Assembly (NCBI GenBank): GCA_015657535.1 | Contig: JADHZB010001712.1 | Location: 10,066-74,065, forward strand | DNA length: 64,000 nt | DNA from: Nephromyces sp. MM_2019 | Lineage: Eukaryota > Apicomplexa > Aconoidasida > Nephromycida | Direction: 5' to 3' | Shown: positions 1-10,075 of the stretch, one piece after another | How the letters are laid out: each line of letters starts with the position of its first letter | Position numbering within the stretch: position 1 is the first letter of the stretch | Made by a program: the position numbers and the translations under genes | Notes under the pieces: generated by a model | Told to the model about the DNA's origin: nothing | Database searches by the model: none | The model's input: only the letters and a program-made list of their open reading frames with translations

Positions 1-545
1 AAAAAGATAAAACATACACACACACACACGCACACAAATGCTGCACACCATACCTTCTCTTCATTCAACAAAGAAAATCTCACCAAATGAAACAGGAAAA
101 AAACACCACACAAATACCTAGAAAACATATCAAAACCACTCACTTTATCTCCTCCACTGTAGCTACACCTTCAATCTGCCTCTTCTTCCTGCTTGCCAGC
201 AATTTTTTTGCCAATTCCTGCATATCCTTCATCAACTCATCACTTATGCCTGCAAAAAGTAATAAAAAAAATCCACACTTTATCAAACATGAAGATAGAA
301 CGAGAAATAAACACAGGGAAAGGGTATACACACATAGACTAACATGCCTATAGGTATAAAGTAACATATCTGCATACAAAATTGAAGCAACATACGCGCA
401 CACACACGTAGAGCAACACATTCAAAGACATGCAACGACGCACGTGCACACCCACAGCAACACACCCGCACACACACACACCTGCATACCATCATACCTT
501 CATATCTACACACATATACACACACACCAGTACACCCGTGCAATA
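1..545. repeat. CA/TG microsatellite tracts in PRP19 introns
   Basis: Runs of CACACA with interruptions lie at about 15-40 and 390-535, and again near 755-770, 1244-1262 and 1320-1460, all within or beside PRP19 introns. On the transcribed strand they read UGUGUG. They generate spurious ORFs rich in V, C and Y on one strand and T and H on the other. Confidence 0.85.
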
Positions 546-1626
546 AGTATTTCTAACCAGGCTCTCCTTCAGCTTTAAGTAGCCTCATCGTATCCAGCTG
601 TTTCTTCAGCTCTTCAATCTGTTGCATAGCTGCTTCCTTCTCCTTTAACAATCGGGCAACTACTCTCGTTGCAGCATCATGTTGATACAAACTGTGTGCT
701 AGCTGACTTTTCGTCTGAAAGCAAGAAAATCTTCAAAAACTTCAAAAAAAAGGCACACACACACAATAGCACACAAAATAAGCATAAAAGTGTGATGTGA
801 TGAATACACAAAAATCAAGGGCATAAAAGTATCCAATTAAGCCAAAAAGCACACACGCATACACAAATATGTGTATATCTTCCATGCGCATGGATCTTTC
901 AAACAATATAAGAAAAAAAACCACACACACCTCTCTCAAGCACACTCACACGTTATCCAACACACAAACTTCTTCCAAACACGCTCCTCTTTCAGACTAA
1001 CTCACACTTTATCCTACATACATCTTTCAACTACTCATACACGAATATGCAGCTCCTTCGAAGATTTTGCAGCACACACTCACCGTGTCAAGTAGCATAC
1101 GTAGCTGGAAAGTTTCTGTCATCAGAGAATCCCATTCACTTTGAAAGAGAGAGAGCATACCAGGAATTGAAGAAGCTGCCACCATACGAGGCTTCGCAAC
1201 CTTCGCTCCTATATTGGGAGGGAGACAGTAAAAAATTCTTAGCACACACATACGCACACACACTATGATACATAACATACACTCAACCAATACAAAATAC
1301 ACAACTATGTACTCCAACAATACGTAATACATACACACACACGCCTAAAATACAAAACAGACAAACATACGCACCTACACACACCCCCACCACGCTCTCA
1401 CTCATCACCACACACTCATCACCACCACACCCCCACCCACCGAAACACACATACACTCACCGTGAACGCTCTGCAAGTCATCCTTTGTAAGTGCTTCGCC
1501 ACTTACTGGGCATTTTGAAAAAGTTTCAATGTATTTCTCGATTAGATGTTTCTCAAACACGTAGCCTGTCTTTGATACTACCGGAGACTCCGGAGTGACT
1601 CCACTCAACGCACACAAGAACTTCAT
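144..1626 (-). CDS. PRP19: Pre-mRNA-processing factor 19 (PRP19), 5' part; gene continues past the left edge
   Basis: U-box E3 ubiquitin ligase of the Prp19/NTC spliceosome-activation complex, acting in the nucleus. Four exons are visible: 1626-1461, 1208-1084, 714-558 and 249-144. Splice phases agree (1, 0, 1). Exon 1 encodes the U-box: it begins MKFLCALSG and includes KCPVSGEALT, close to the usual Prp19 start, which favours the ATG at 1626. Exon 2 has the Prp19 segment SIPGMLSLFQSEWD followed by a leucine-rich tetramerisation helix. Exon 3 has the conserved SLYQHDAATRVVARL stretch and a coiled coil. Exon 4 has LASRKKRQ, matching the linker before the WD40 propeller. The WD40 propeller is outside the window. 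Introns are unusually rich in (CA)n on the plus strand, so the transcript is UG-rich. The identity is secure; the exon 4 end (donor GTGAGTGG) is likely. Confidence 0.95.
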
Positions 1627-1937
1627 TCTTGTCTTCAATGACGACTACACACGCTCTAGGCTTACGTGCAAGGATATCCTGGCGCTTTTACAAGGAAAAA
1701 GCTATTTCCTTACAATCTCAAAATCTTTCAATCTTCATGTAATAAGCAGAACTACTTTCAAAAATGAAAAAATGCCAAATTCCTGCAAAAAAAAAAAGAG
1801 GGAGGAGAGGAAGAATGAAGTGAAGAAGATGATGATTATGATGATGATATGCTTCAATAAAAAAATCAAAAGCTTGCCGAATGCTGCAGATCATCTGAGG
1901 CTTGTTCATTAAAAAAGGAGGATTTTGGAGCAAAACC

Positions 1938-1981
1938 ATGAAGAGGGGATTCTTTGCAGAAAATGAAGAGGGGATTCTTTG
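1938..1981. repeat. Two-copy direct repeat, 19 bp identical, 25-bp period
   Basis: The 19-mer beginning ATGAAGAGGGGATTC occurs at 1938-1956 and again, identical, at 1963-1981. This looks like a recent local duplication in non-coding DNA. Confidence 0.85.
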
Positions 1982-3604
1982 AGAAAAAATATCTACAGAA
2001 GACTTTCGCACTTCAATCTCTTAAAAAGGGAAAGTGCTCAGGAACCGCTAGCTACAGCTTTTTTTGGTTCAGATACGCTAAATTCACAGTGAAAAACTGT
2101 GAATATGCATTTCAATGCACATATATAGAATCACCTATTGCTCGAGGATCACCTGCTTTAAAAAGTAGAGGCAACACACGAATAAAAACAGGGGGAAAAA
2201 ATATTCCTGCAAACCACACTTTACACCACTTCTCTAGCTGAAATTTTCCCAAACAAGAAGTATCGAGACATGCTTGCTAAAAAGCAAGTAGACAGGAAGA
2301 TTTCTCCTTCTTCAGAAAGATGGAAAAAAGATTACCCCAAGGCTAGTATAAAAGTAAAAAGATTTAGACCACCTCTTCATTCTAAATCTTTTTTAAGAAA
2401 ACCCAAAAAACCCCAAAAATATCCTCAAACTTCCCAAGAAAATGAAATCGAAGTTGCAAAGCATCTTGAAAACCTCGTAGCAAGCAACAAAGAAGCACAA
2501 AATGCAGCAAAAACGCACAAAAGGCAAAAACTAAGACATCAAACACAGTGAAAAGCAGAAAAAACCAACTGCAGAGGCAAGAAACATCAAAAATAAACTC
2601 AATATCTCCTCAATAATCATCTATGAAGATGAAGACGCCCTTCAAGAATACTCGCTTTTGAAGCATCAAAAACACGTTCAAATTACCTAAAAACACACAC
2701 GCACATCTCCCCCGCTTCATCCTTCTCATAAAAACAAACGAAAATTTCAAACCCACACCTTATTACTCGAATTGAAATCGAACAACAAAAGCAAATTATC
2801 AAACTAAAACCTCTACCTCCTCAGCTTCATTCACAAAACAAGCAAAAAGCGCACGACACACAAGTACTGCCTCTTACACACTCAAAAATTTGGAAAATAT
2901 GATTCACACACTTCCTCATCTGGAAAAGTCCACATTACTATTCCCCACCTCTGCAAGTACCGGTTAAAAGTTGCAGGTAAATATGTGATAGACACACATA
3001 AAATGTGTGTTGACTAAAAATGACAGTCTTCCTTATATGAAGAAGAAATAATGAGCCGCAGCAGCATCCTGGTCAACAATTGAAAATGAGAGATAAGTGT
3101 AACTACACCCTAAGTTTCTGCTTTTTCCTAAAGAACAAGTAACTCCTCGCTGTTTTCACAAAATAAAAAATATCCAACAATACAAGAAAGAGTACACGCA
3201 CACTTGCCAGTAGTACGTAATTGAACTCAATATAACACCACTTTTAGCAAGAAATCAAAGAGAAACCAGCAGATATACACATTCAAAAAAAACGGCACCA
3301 GCTAATGAGAGATGATGTTATAGACGAGGTATACAAGACGCTGATTACATAATTTTCGTGCCTCCATTAAATGTTTCTTTCAGAGGGCTTAAAACGATCA
3401 AAAAAGCTTATTTAAGCATTGAGCATATGTTACGCAGAGGTAGGATGGAGTGAGTGTATGTACACTTAATTTTACAGGTATGTATATGGCAACCTATGTG
3501 TAAATATGCATCTCTTTTTATCTTCAGCTGGAGAGGTTGCCAGATTTCATCGAGGCTGGGAAAGCTGCGGCACGAAGGTGGGGGCGGCGGGTCGGCAGTT
3601 GGCG

Positions 3605-3835
3605 TGCATTTTAGTGTGTTGATGTGTGTGCGTTGGCGTGTGTGTGTGTTGGGTGGTGTTGGTGTTTGCAGGGTTGTATGTGTTGGTGGGCGTGTTGGCG
3701 TGTGTTGGTGTTTGCGCACTCGTTTGTGGATGTGTGTGGGTGTGTGTGTTGGTATGTGTGTTGGTGTTGGTGTCGGTGTTGGTACGTTTGTCCATGTTTC
3801 CATTGTTTGTGTTGCTGTGTGCACATTACTTTGTG
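3605..3835. repeat. GT-rich minisatellite
   Basis: Degenerate tandem units of the type GTGTGTTGGTGTTG extend over about 230 bp. All six frames give low-complexity ORFs here (V/C/W on plus, T/H on minus). None has coding character. Confidence 0.85.
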
Positions 3836-3884
3836 TATGCCTTGGTCTTTCTAGCACTGTTTATTCTAGTATATGTTTTAGTAC

Positions 3885-4000
3885 TTCTATTACTCTACCA
3901 TCACCCTCTTATCTCCATCGAATCATTCTTCCTATCACCCCCCCTATTACTCTACCATCACCCTGCAATTACTATACCATCACCCTCCTATTACTCTTCT
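3885..4000. repeat. Degenerate tandem repeat, unit about 22-25 bp
   Basis: Copies of CTATTACTCTACCATCACCC start near 3886 and 3943, with shortened or diverged copies near 3967 and 3989. The block directly follows the GT minisatellite. Confidence 0.75.
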
Positions 4001-4532
4001 TTTTGCCGTCTCTACCAATGTTAGCTTGTGTGGGGTTATGAATACAAACTGCTCATTCGAAGATTGTGTGCCACAGAGTTTTAGTCCAAAAGGCTCTTCT
4101 CACTGTTACATAAGTTTATGCTCTGCCGTGGCATGTAGTACCTAAACTGTAACCTCTCCTTTCCACGAGACACTAATCTAATAAATGCTCAAATCAAGGT
4201 AAACTCTGCCTCATTTTATCAACTAATAAAATCTAAATTTCCTTCGAGCGTAGAAGCTTTCAGATTATGAGAAATCTCTGGCTCATCTTCTACCATTGCT
4301 CAAAAGAAGCTTCGAATTCTCGTTACCAGTATAGTCTTTGCCTCAGCGTACCAAACTGATTAAGCCTATCGAGGTAACCACCTGGAAACTCGTACTTTTC
4401 ACTATTATTAGCTTTGCGCATGTCTTCCAAAATGCGTACAAACAAGAATGTAAAAGCATGATATGCTGAGAAATTCAAATAATACATGTTGCTACCGCCG
4501 CCCATTTCAACTGGGAAAGCTAAACACACTAA

Positions 4533-4615
4533 GAAGCCTCGACACTAGGTGGCAATAGGATGAAGCCTCAGTGCTGGGTGGCAATAGGATGAAGCCTCAG
4601 TACGGGGTGGTAACC
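4533..4615. repeat. Three-copy tandem repeat, 29-bp period
   Basis: Copies beginning GAAGCCTC start at 4533, 4562 and 4591. The first two share GGTGGCAATAGGAT and the third diverges at its end. The repeat separates two minus-strand coding-like pieces (4323-4520 and 4618-4720) and carries stops in the reading frame of the second. Confidence 0.85.
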
Positions 4616-5250
4616 ATTTCCACAAAAAATCCATAGCGCCCACTCCCGGCTTCATACGCATACAAGTACTGCATCTGAGCAGACTTTTCAATGAAATTCA
4701 TGCAATAGACGAGGTACACGAAATTTGGTTAACTCCCCCGCACATAGAACTCCATAGGCATAAAACATGTCGCACAAAAGACTGCAAAAGTTGTGAATCG
4801 TGCCTCCCTTATCATCCGTCCAAAGTTTCTTTTTCCTAGTCGCATTGTTTTTGAATTGGATAATTGAGGAAGCAATTTTGAGAGGGGGAAGCAACTTAAG
4901 AAGGAAGCAACTGGAGGAGAAAGGGGCTTATTCATAGTGCGCCTGAGGGTACACTCTGAGCAATACCCGAGCTGCCTCTCATTTCTTGCGCTTCTAAGGA
5001 TATAGATAACTTCGTGATACTGCAATGTTGCAGTTTAGCTTTTTGTATTTACCTTGTTTTTTTAAAACAAAGAATTTAACCTATGTCGCCATGCCTTCCT
5101 TGTAGTTCTCTACTCAGCCTTTTCATTTGTATTCTCAGTTTAATTAACTAAAGTGTTTCTGTTGGGGCTCCTGAACTGAGGCATTATCCTCTCTTGATCG
5201 TGATACATTTTCTTATCCCGTTTCTTTCCTCCCTCGCGCTATGTGGCAGA

Positions 5251-5820
5251 ATGATGAATAATCGCGTTGTTTCTGATTGGCAAATCGTGTCGACTGATGG
5301 TCTAAAGGTTACTGTGCCGAATGTCGGTCAAACAAATAAGGAGGGAGAGTTTCAGTATGAGGAGTCAATACGGAAACTTCAGACCATTTGTGAAGGATTA
5401 CGTGCTTTGGGAGAGGCAGGGGAGAGGACCAGCAGCTTGGTGGCCCTGCTGAAGAAGCAGGCAATATCTGAAGATTCTGTGAAGACCGTACAAAGAAAGG
5501 AATCACCTCGAGCTGCTACTGCTTCCTCGGAATCTCTTGGCTCGGATACTAATCATGAAGATGACGCCATGAAAAAATTGGCTAACTTAGCCTATTCCGG
5601 GAAATTGCAGCTTATTGAAAGAATTAAACAGCAGAATGAACTGGTGAGCTTGTTTCAGGCTTTGGAAGCAAGACGAAATAAGTCAGCCTTTGTGGTGAAA
5701 AGTACCAAAAGCTTTCTCGCTAGAATTGAAGCTCTGAAAAATATTAGTGGCGAAACTGGGACTACTTTCAAGCAAGACAGGCCAGAAAGTCAAATACGTG
5801 CGAGGCAGGATTTTGAGTGA
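5251..5820 (+). CDS. Hypothetical helical/coiled-coil protein, 189 aa
   Basis: A single uninterrupted frame of 190 codons starting at the tandem ATGs at 5251/5254 and ending in TGA. The protein is hydrophilic and helical. The N-terminal 40 residues carry a mixed beta-like segment (VSDWQIVSTDG). The middle has a charged, serine-rich linker. The C-terminal half (LAYSGKLQLIERIKQQNELV and beyond) has heptad-like leucines suggesting a coiled coil. The frame is open upstream to 5194, but the sequence just before the ATG (pyrimidine-rich, ending GTGGCAG) looks like a splice acceptor, so a 5' UTR intron or an upstream exon is possible. I do not recognise the family. The start is uncertain; that the frame is coding is fairly likely from its length and composition. 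Confidence 0.6.
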   Translation: MMNNRVVSDWQIVSTDGLKVTVPNVGQTNKEGEFQYEESIRKLQTICEGLRALGEAGERTSSLVALLKKQAISEDSVKTVQRKESPRAATASSESLGSDTNHEDDAMKKLANLAYSGKLQLIERIKQQNELVSLFQALEARRNKSAFVVKSTKSFLARIEALKNISGETGTTFKQDRPESQIRARQDFE

Positions 5821-8800
5821 CAGTCGCCGTTAGCTGCAACCACGCAAAATCGTTTGAATGGTAGGCGCTTATCAAGGAAATCTCTAATTGCAGCTAAAAC
5901 TGGTATTTGCGCTGCTCACAGCTTCCTCTCTGTATCTTTTCAAAAATCTAGCAGGCCTGCTTTAATGGTTAAATTGGCAAAAAACGCGGATGAGCATTTA
6001 TGTGAATCTTTCTGATAGCGCCAATATTTTGCTTTCAAATATACTTCCATGGTATGGACACTTTCTGCTTCTTTCTCAAGTCTTTTGTTGTGTATACGTA
6101 CATGCGCTATGGAAATGACAATGTATTTTTAATTGACAAGGAGAAGCTATTTGTTAGCTTTTTGCAGTGCGCTGAAACATCATTTCCACATAAACCTCTT
6201 TCATGCCCAAAATGTTGCTATTTTTAAATCTAGGTCTAGCGCTTAGCCTTGAGTTTTACGAAGCGCCTTTTTTGCTTGAGAAATCTGCATCCCCTACCTT
6301 CTTTCCACTTTTTTTTTTCGTGTCTGTTCTGCTGTTTGCTCTCTGCCAGGTATTCTGCCTCTCTTCCTCTCAAGATACTGCGTAATCCGGGCCACTTTAT
6401 CCTAGAAGCACGAATCTATAGTTTTGAAATGATTTTAATTCTGAGGAAAAATTGTTGGCGTTTTTCTCGTAATGTTCTCTCAGCTTCATCGGTATCCACT
6501 GTAGTACTTGTAGATCCTATACAGGAAGGCTGCCTTCTTTGCTTGAATAATCTATTTCGGCACTTTGAGGATGATACCCCCACTTTTAGGCCTTTTTTAA
6601 CATCCCTTGCTGTGAACACATGGAATGTAGTCACCTTCCGTTGATGTTACCATTTTTTCGCGCTAAGTGAAGCAGCAGTTCTCGAGGATATAAAATCCCG
6701 TTCGGCATTGTAGAGTCAAGGTAATGCCATGAGAAAGTTGATGTCACAAAGGCATCGATATTAAATTCCTGAAATGCAGTTTTTTGCGCCAGAGGTTGAA
6801 GCATGTTCTTTTCTAAATTTTTAGGCTGCGTTACTACCGTCAATTCAACCTTGCGGATATTTCTAAGCAGCTTTCGAATTTTCTTCACTTGGCTTCAAGG
6901 CTGTCATTATGCAATATAATTCCAGTATTTTTACCATGAACCTGGGATGACACCGCGAAGCAAATAAAATTCACTGCGAACAAATGCAAAAGCAGCAATG
7001 CGTCTTTAGTCTTTATGCTACACTGAAATGCTTAAAATTCTGCCGTAGGAGCAGTTAAGTTTATTCAGTAATGACCAAATGAGAAGCCAGTACTATATTA
7101 CGCATTATATATATATGATATTTTGGCTTAATTCAAAAGCAACTCAAAGTTATGTCTGCTGTTTATCACAAGCGTACAGTATTGCGAGATTGCCACTTAA
7201 TTTAAGCTTGTTTTATGACTCGCTCTTTTGATTTGATGCTATCATTCGAGAGGGTTATACCAGGCTGTGAGCTGTTCTACGTCGTGCATACTTTTAGGTT
7301 CGACTAAAGTAGTGTTCGACAGGATAATGTCCGCTGCCGGGAATATAATCCTTGAACCCATGCTTGGTAGCATCAAATTAGAGATCCCACCAAATGGTGA
7401 ATTTCTTTTCATGCGCTTTGTAATGCCGAGGTGTGTTAATTTTTGGAAAAGATAAAATCTAATCCAAACATCAATCCAAGCCTGCAACTCTGATCTTATC
7501 CCACTCGCCTACATGCTGAAGTTCATAAGTTTGCTTAGGCGTGAGATGCGCATATTAGTAGCAGGGGTGTCTTGCTTTAAAGTTGCTTGAGGGAATTTGT
7601 TGGGGCTAACGTCCCTTAAAACGGCATTTAGTTGTTAGATAGGCGACCATTATATACAATCTGGAAACTTTGGGGAATTCACTAGGTACTCTCCCTTCTT
7701 AGACTCACAAAACTCCCGATGCGCTTCTATGCCTGCTGGTTGGGTAATATGGCTTTGTGTTTCTCTAAATTTTAGAAAGCAACCTCTTACTGCATAGCCT
7801 GCTTAGCAGCGGGGCGGGGAAGGGTTGCTATGAAGTAATTAGCATGTCGGTTTGATGTCCTATCAAACATAATGAACAAACATAACTAAAAGACGCTAGC
7901 AACTTTTTGTTCTTATAACATTGTGAAGGTACTACCGAGTACCCTTGTATAAATCTTTCACATTGCTATCAAGGCCGTCAGCCATAATTTCCTTTAAGCA
8001 CGAACCTTTCGAAGTTGCTTGTACTCTGATAGGTTGGTGATGACCCATCCTGCGCGGATTGATTACTTTTCCATACTTGCATTACCACCTTACGCTTTCC
8101 TGCTCTGTGACTATGTTAACTCGCGAGAGCAATATCTGTATTATGTTGTTTGCATGTATCAGGGTGATGAGCCAACTTTATTACGTGCCTTCAATTTTCT
8201 CATTTGAATGCAAGTATGTTTTTGTGAGCCCTTCAACCGACTTCTTAAAGTAAGCCGATGGTTATCTGAATGCTACCCGCGGATTGCAAAGTGAGAAAGA
8301 TTGTTAGCAAAAGTAAAAAATCACTAATCCCCTCTTTATCAGGACCTTTCCAAATATATTGTTCTATTAAATCAATAGGAACCTCAGAATCCAATCCTAC
8401 TAATTGCCATGATAATGATCCCATAACTCTATGAATTAGTTGCAGAAAAAGTAAGAGAGGCTTCGATGTTCGTAAGGGTTACTCCTGAGAATGCGTGGGC
8501 TTTGGCTTGTGTTATTTGTTGTTCCATGTGATGCATTTTTATCTTGCCTGTCTCTCGGGGCTCTTCCATGTATCTCGCCTCTGATTAGGCCCAGCAGCAT
8601 AAGCTGAGAATTGCATCAATTCCGTTGCTACAAGCGGAAGTAATCCAGCGAAACGCAGTCTTTTTGAGCCTTGTAATGCCTAGGTGAAACGGCCATGGTG
8701 AAAGAAATCTGCATGTTCTGGCGCTCCTTCATTGTGTGGAGAAGTATTTAGGCGAAGGCTGGGCATAGTGGTGCACTCAACGTCACGTCGCACGTAAACT

Positions 8801-10075
8801 GATGCAAAAAGCCACCAGCCACCATCCTGGCAGGCCACCACACGAGATTCAGTGGTGAGTATCGCATAACATGGTGGTTCATGCAGTCCATCTGATGAGC
8901 CTTATGTTAATTATTATGGGTATACTGCTCTATAACAAAGCTGTACACCAGACTGATGCATGCGAAGACGGAGGTGCAGCCAGCATTCCAGCTTTAACGC
9001 CTTCTTAGTTCCATCGGTGAATGAAGAAGCACTTACAAAGGAAGCTCTAGAAAAGATATAGATATAAGATGAGTCACCACGACACATTTTCAGAATATCC
9101 AAGATTGAGCTTCGCATACAGGCATATGATCTTCTCAGTTATCTTAAGCCTTCGCCATGATAATGCGCCTTTTCTATACATGTCTTCCACTGCCTATTGT
9201 GGCGCCGCGGTCAATGTCCTGTGAGCCCAGAGAGGCTTGTGTTGCCCATGCTACGTAACACACAACAGCATGCAACCTCTTTGCAAGGTCTAGCCGAGCT
9301 GGTTGTAAAACTACGCTGCAAGAACTGTATATGATATTTTCGTGGCTTAAAAAGTTTAATGTTTCTCTTTCCTCTCAGTACATGCTTTTCGCGTAGCCTA
9401 GGCCTGTGGTGCTTCGCGACGCTGTTGCTATTCGCAAAGCAGCGCAAAATTTCTTAAGACCGGATTAGCTTATCGCCACGTGATGCAGTGGGGGGGGCAC
9501 CCACTTTTAGGTTACTCTAACTTGATTCCCAAGCCTACGCCCATGGGCTCACCTAGCAACGGCGCATAGGTGTTACTAGTCACTCGCATGTAAAAGCCAC
9601 ATGAATCGGTCACTTGCAGGTTTACTCCTGATGCCCAGTAATACAGCTAAGGAGGCTGCATTACCAGCAGTTGAGAGTGGGGTGGACAAATGGGTAGGCT
9701 GGCATGCATGCGATGTGTGCGTTGTACTTGCTTATAGCCACTAATCAAAATCCCGACAGAACGAAAGGAGTAAACAATTCTAAAATGACTTTACATTCAC
9801 AGGTGTATTGCAAACTTCGTAGGCGGAGCTCATAGAAAAAGCATTTAGACTGTATATACGTTTTGAAAGTTGTGTCGGCCCCTAATTATGGCACCTAAAC
9901 ACGCTCCATGAGGTTATAAGAAAATTTTCATTCAGCAAGATTTGCTTGCTTTCTGCATTATTGTGCTAAACGTAGGAATACATCATTGCTCCTCTCTTGC
10001 CAAGAAGCCAAGCTTATAATTAGCATACTAGTTAACATTAAAGTAGTGCCTCAATCCTGGACTGAATAACCAAAC
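5821..10075. other. Gap before MyoA: no confident gene, several minus-strand coding-like islands
   Basis: About 4.2 kb. Minus-strand stretches with coding-like composition lie at 8246-8430, 7242-7450 and 6416-6888, but I could not link them into a consistent spliced frame. The rest shows only short ORFs with non-ATG starts. The last few hundred bases presumably include the MyoA promoter; no recognised promoter motif stands out. Confidence 0.55.
8246..8430 (-). other. Orphan coding-like island with very A/T-rich third positions
   Basis: Read on the minus strand from a possible acceptor (TTCATAG at about 8429), the frame contains SWQLVGLDSEVPIDLIEQY followed by IWKGPDKEGISDF and stays open to about 8246. 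Nearly every codon in the core ends in A or T, unlike the mixed third positions of MyoA and PLP. No donor, start or neighbouring exon could be assigned. It could be an exon of an undetected gene, a pseudogene fragment, or an insert of organellar or bacterial origin. Confidence 0.35.

Larger units (their letters stand above)
1627..5250. other. A-rich, repeat-rich intergenic stretch without a confident gene
   Basis: Between PRP19 and the helical-protein gene there is A-rich sequence, three repeat blocks listed separately, and decayed coding-like pieces on the minus strand at 4323-5025. A lysine-rich ORF at 2270-2551 (plus, genuine ATG, 93 residues, no recognisable domain) is most likely a product of A-rich composition; I give it a low chance of being a gene. 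Confidence 0.6.

Noticed and set aside
1..1460. CRISPR-like or regularly spaced repeats
   Set aside because: The repeats are simple CA microsatellites without unique spacers, inside introns of a eukaryotic gene.
3408..4041. ORFs of 76-195 codons on both strands in the GT-rich block
   Set aside because: Their lengths come from the repeat having no stops in several frames; composition is almost only V/C/G/W or T/H/P, and there is no splice or start support.
6249..6644. Plus-strand 131-codon ORF
   Set aside because: Non-ATG start, F/L/S-rich pyrimidine-tract translation, no splice support.
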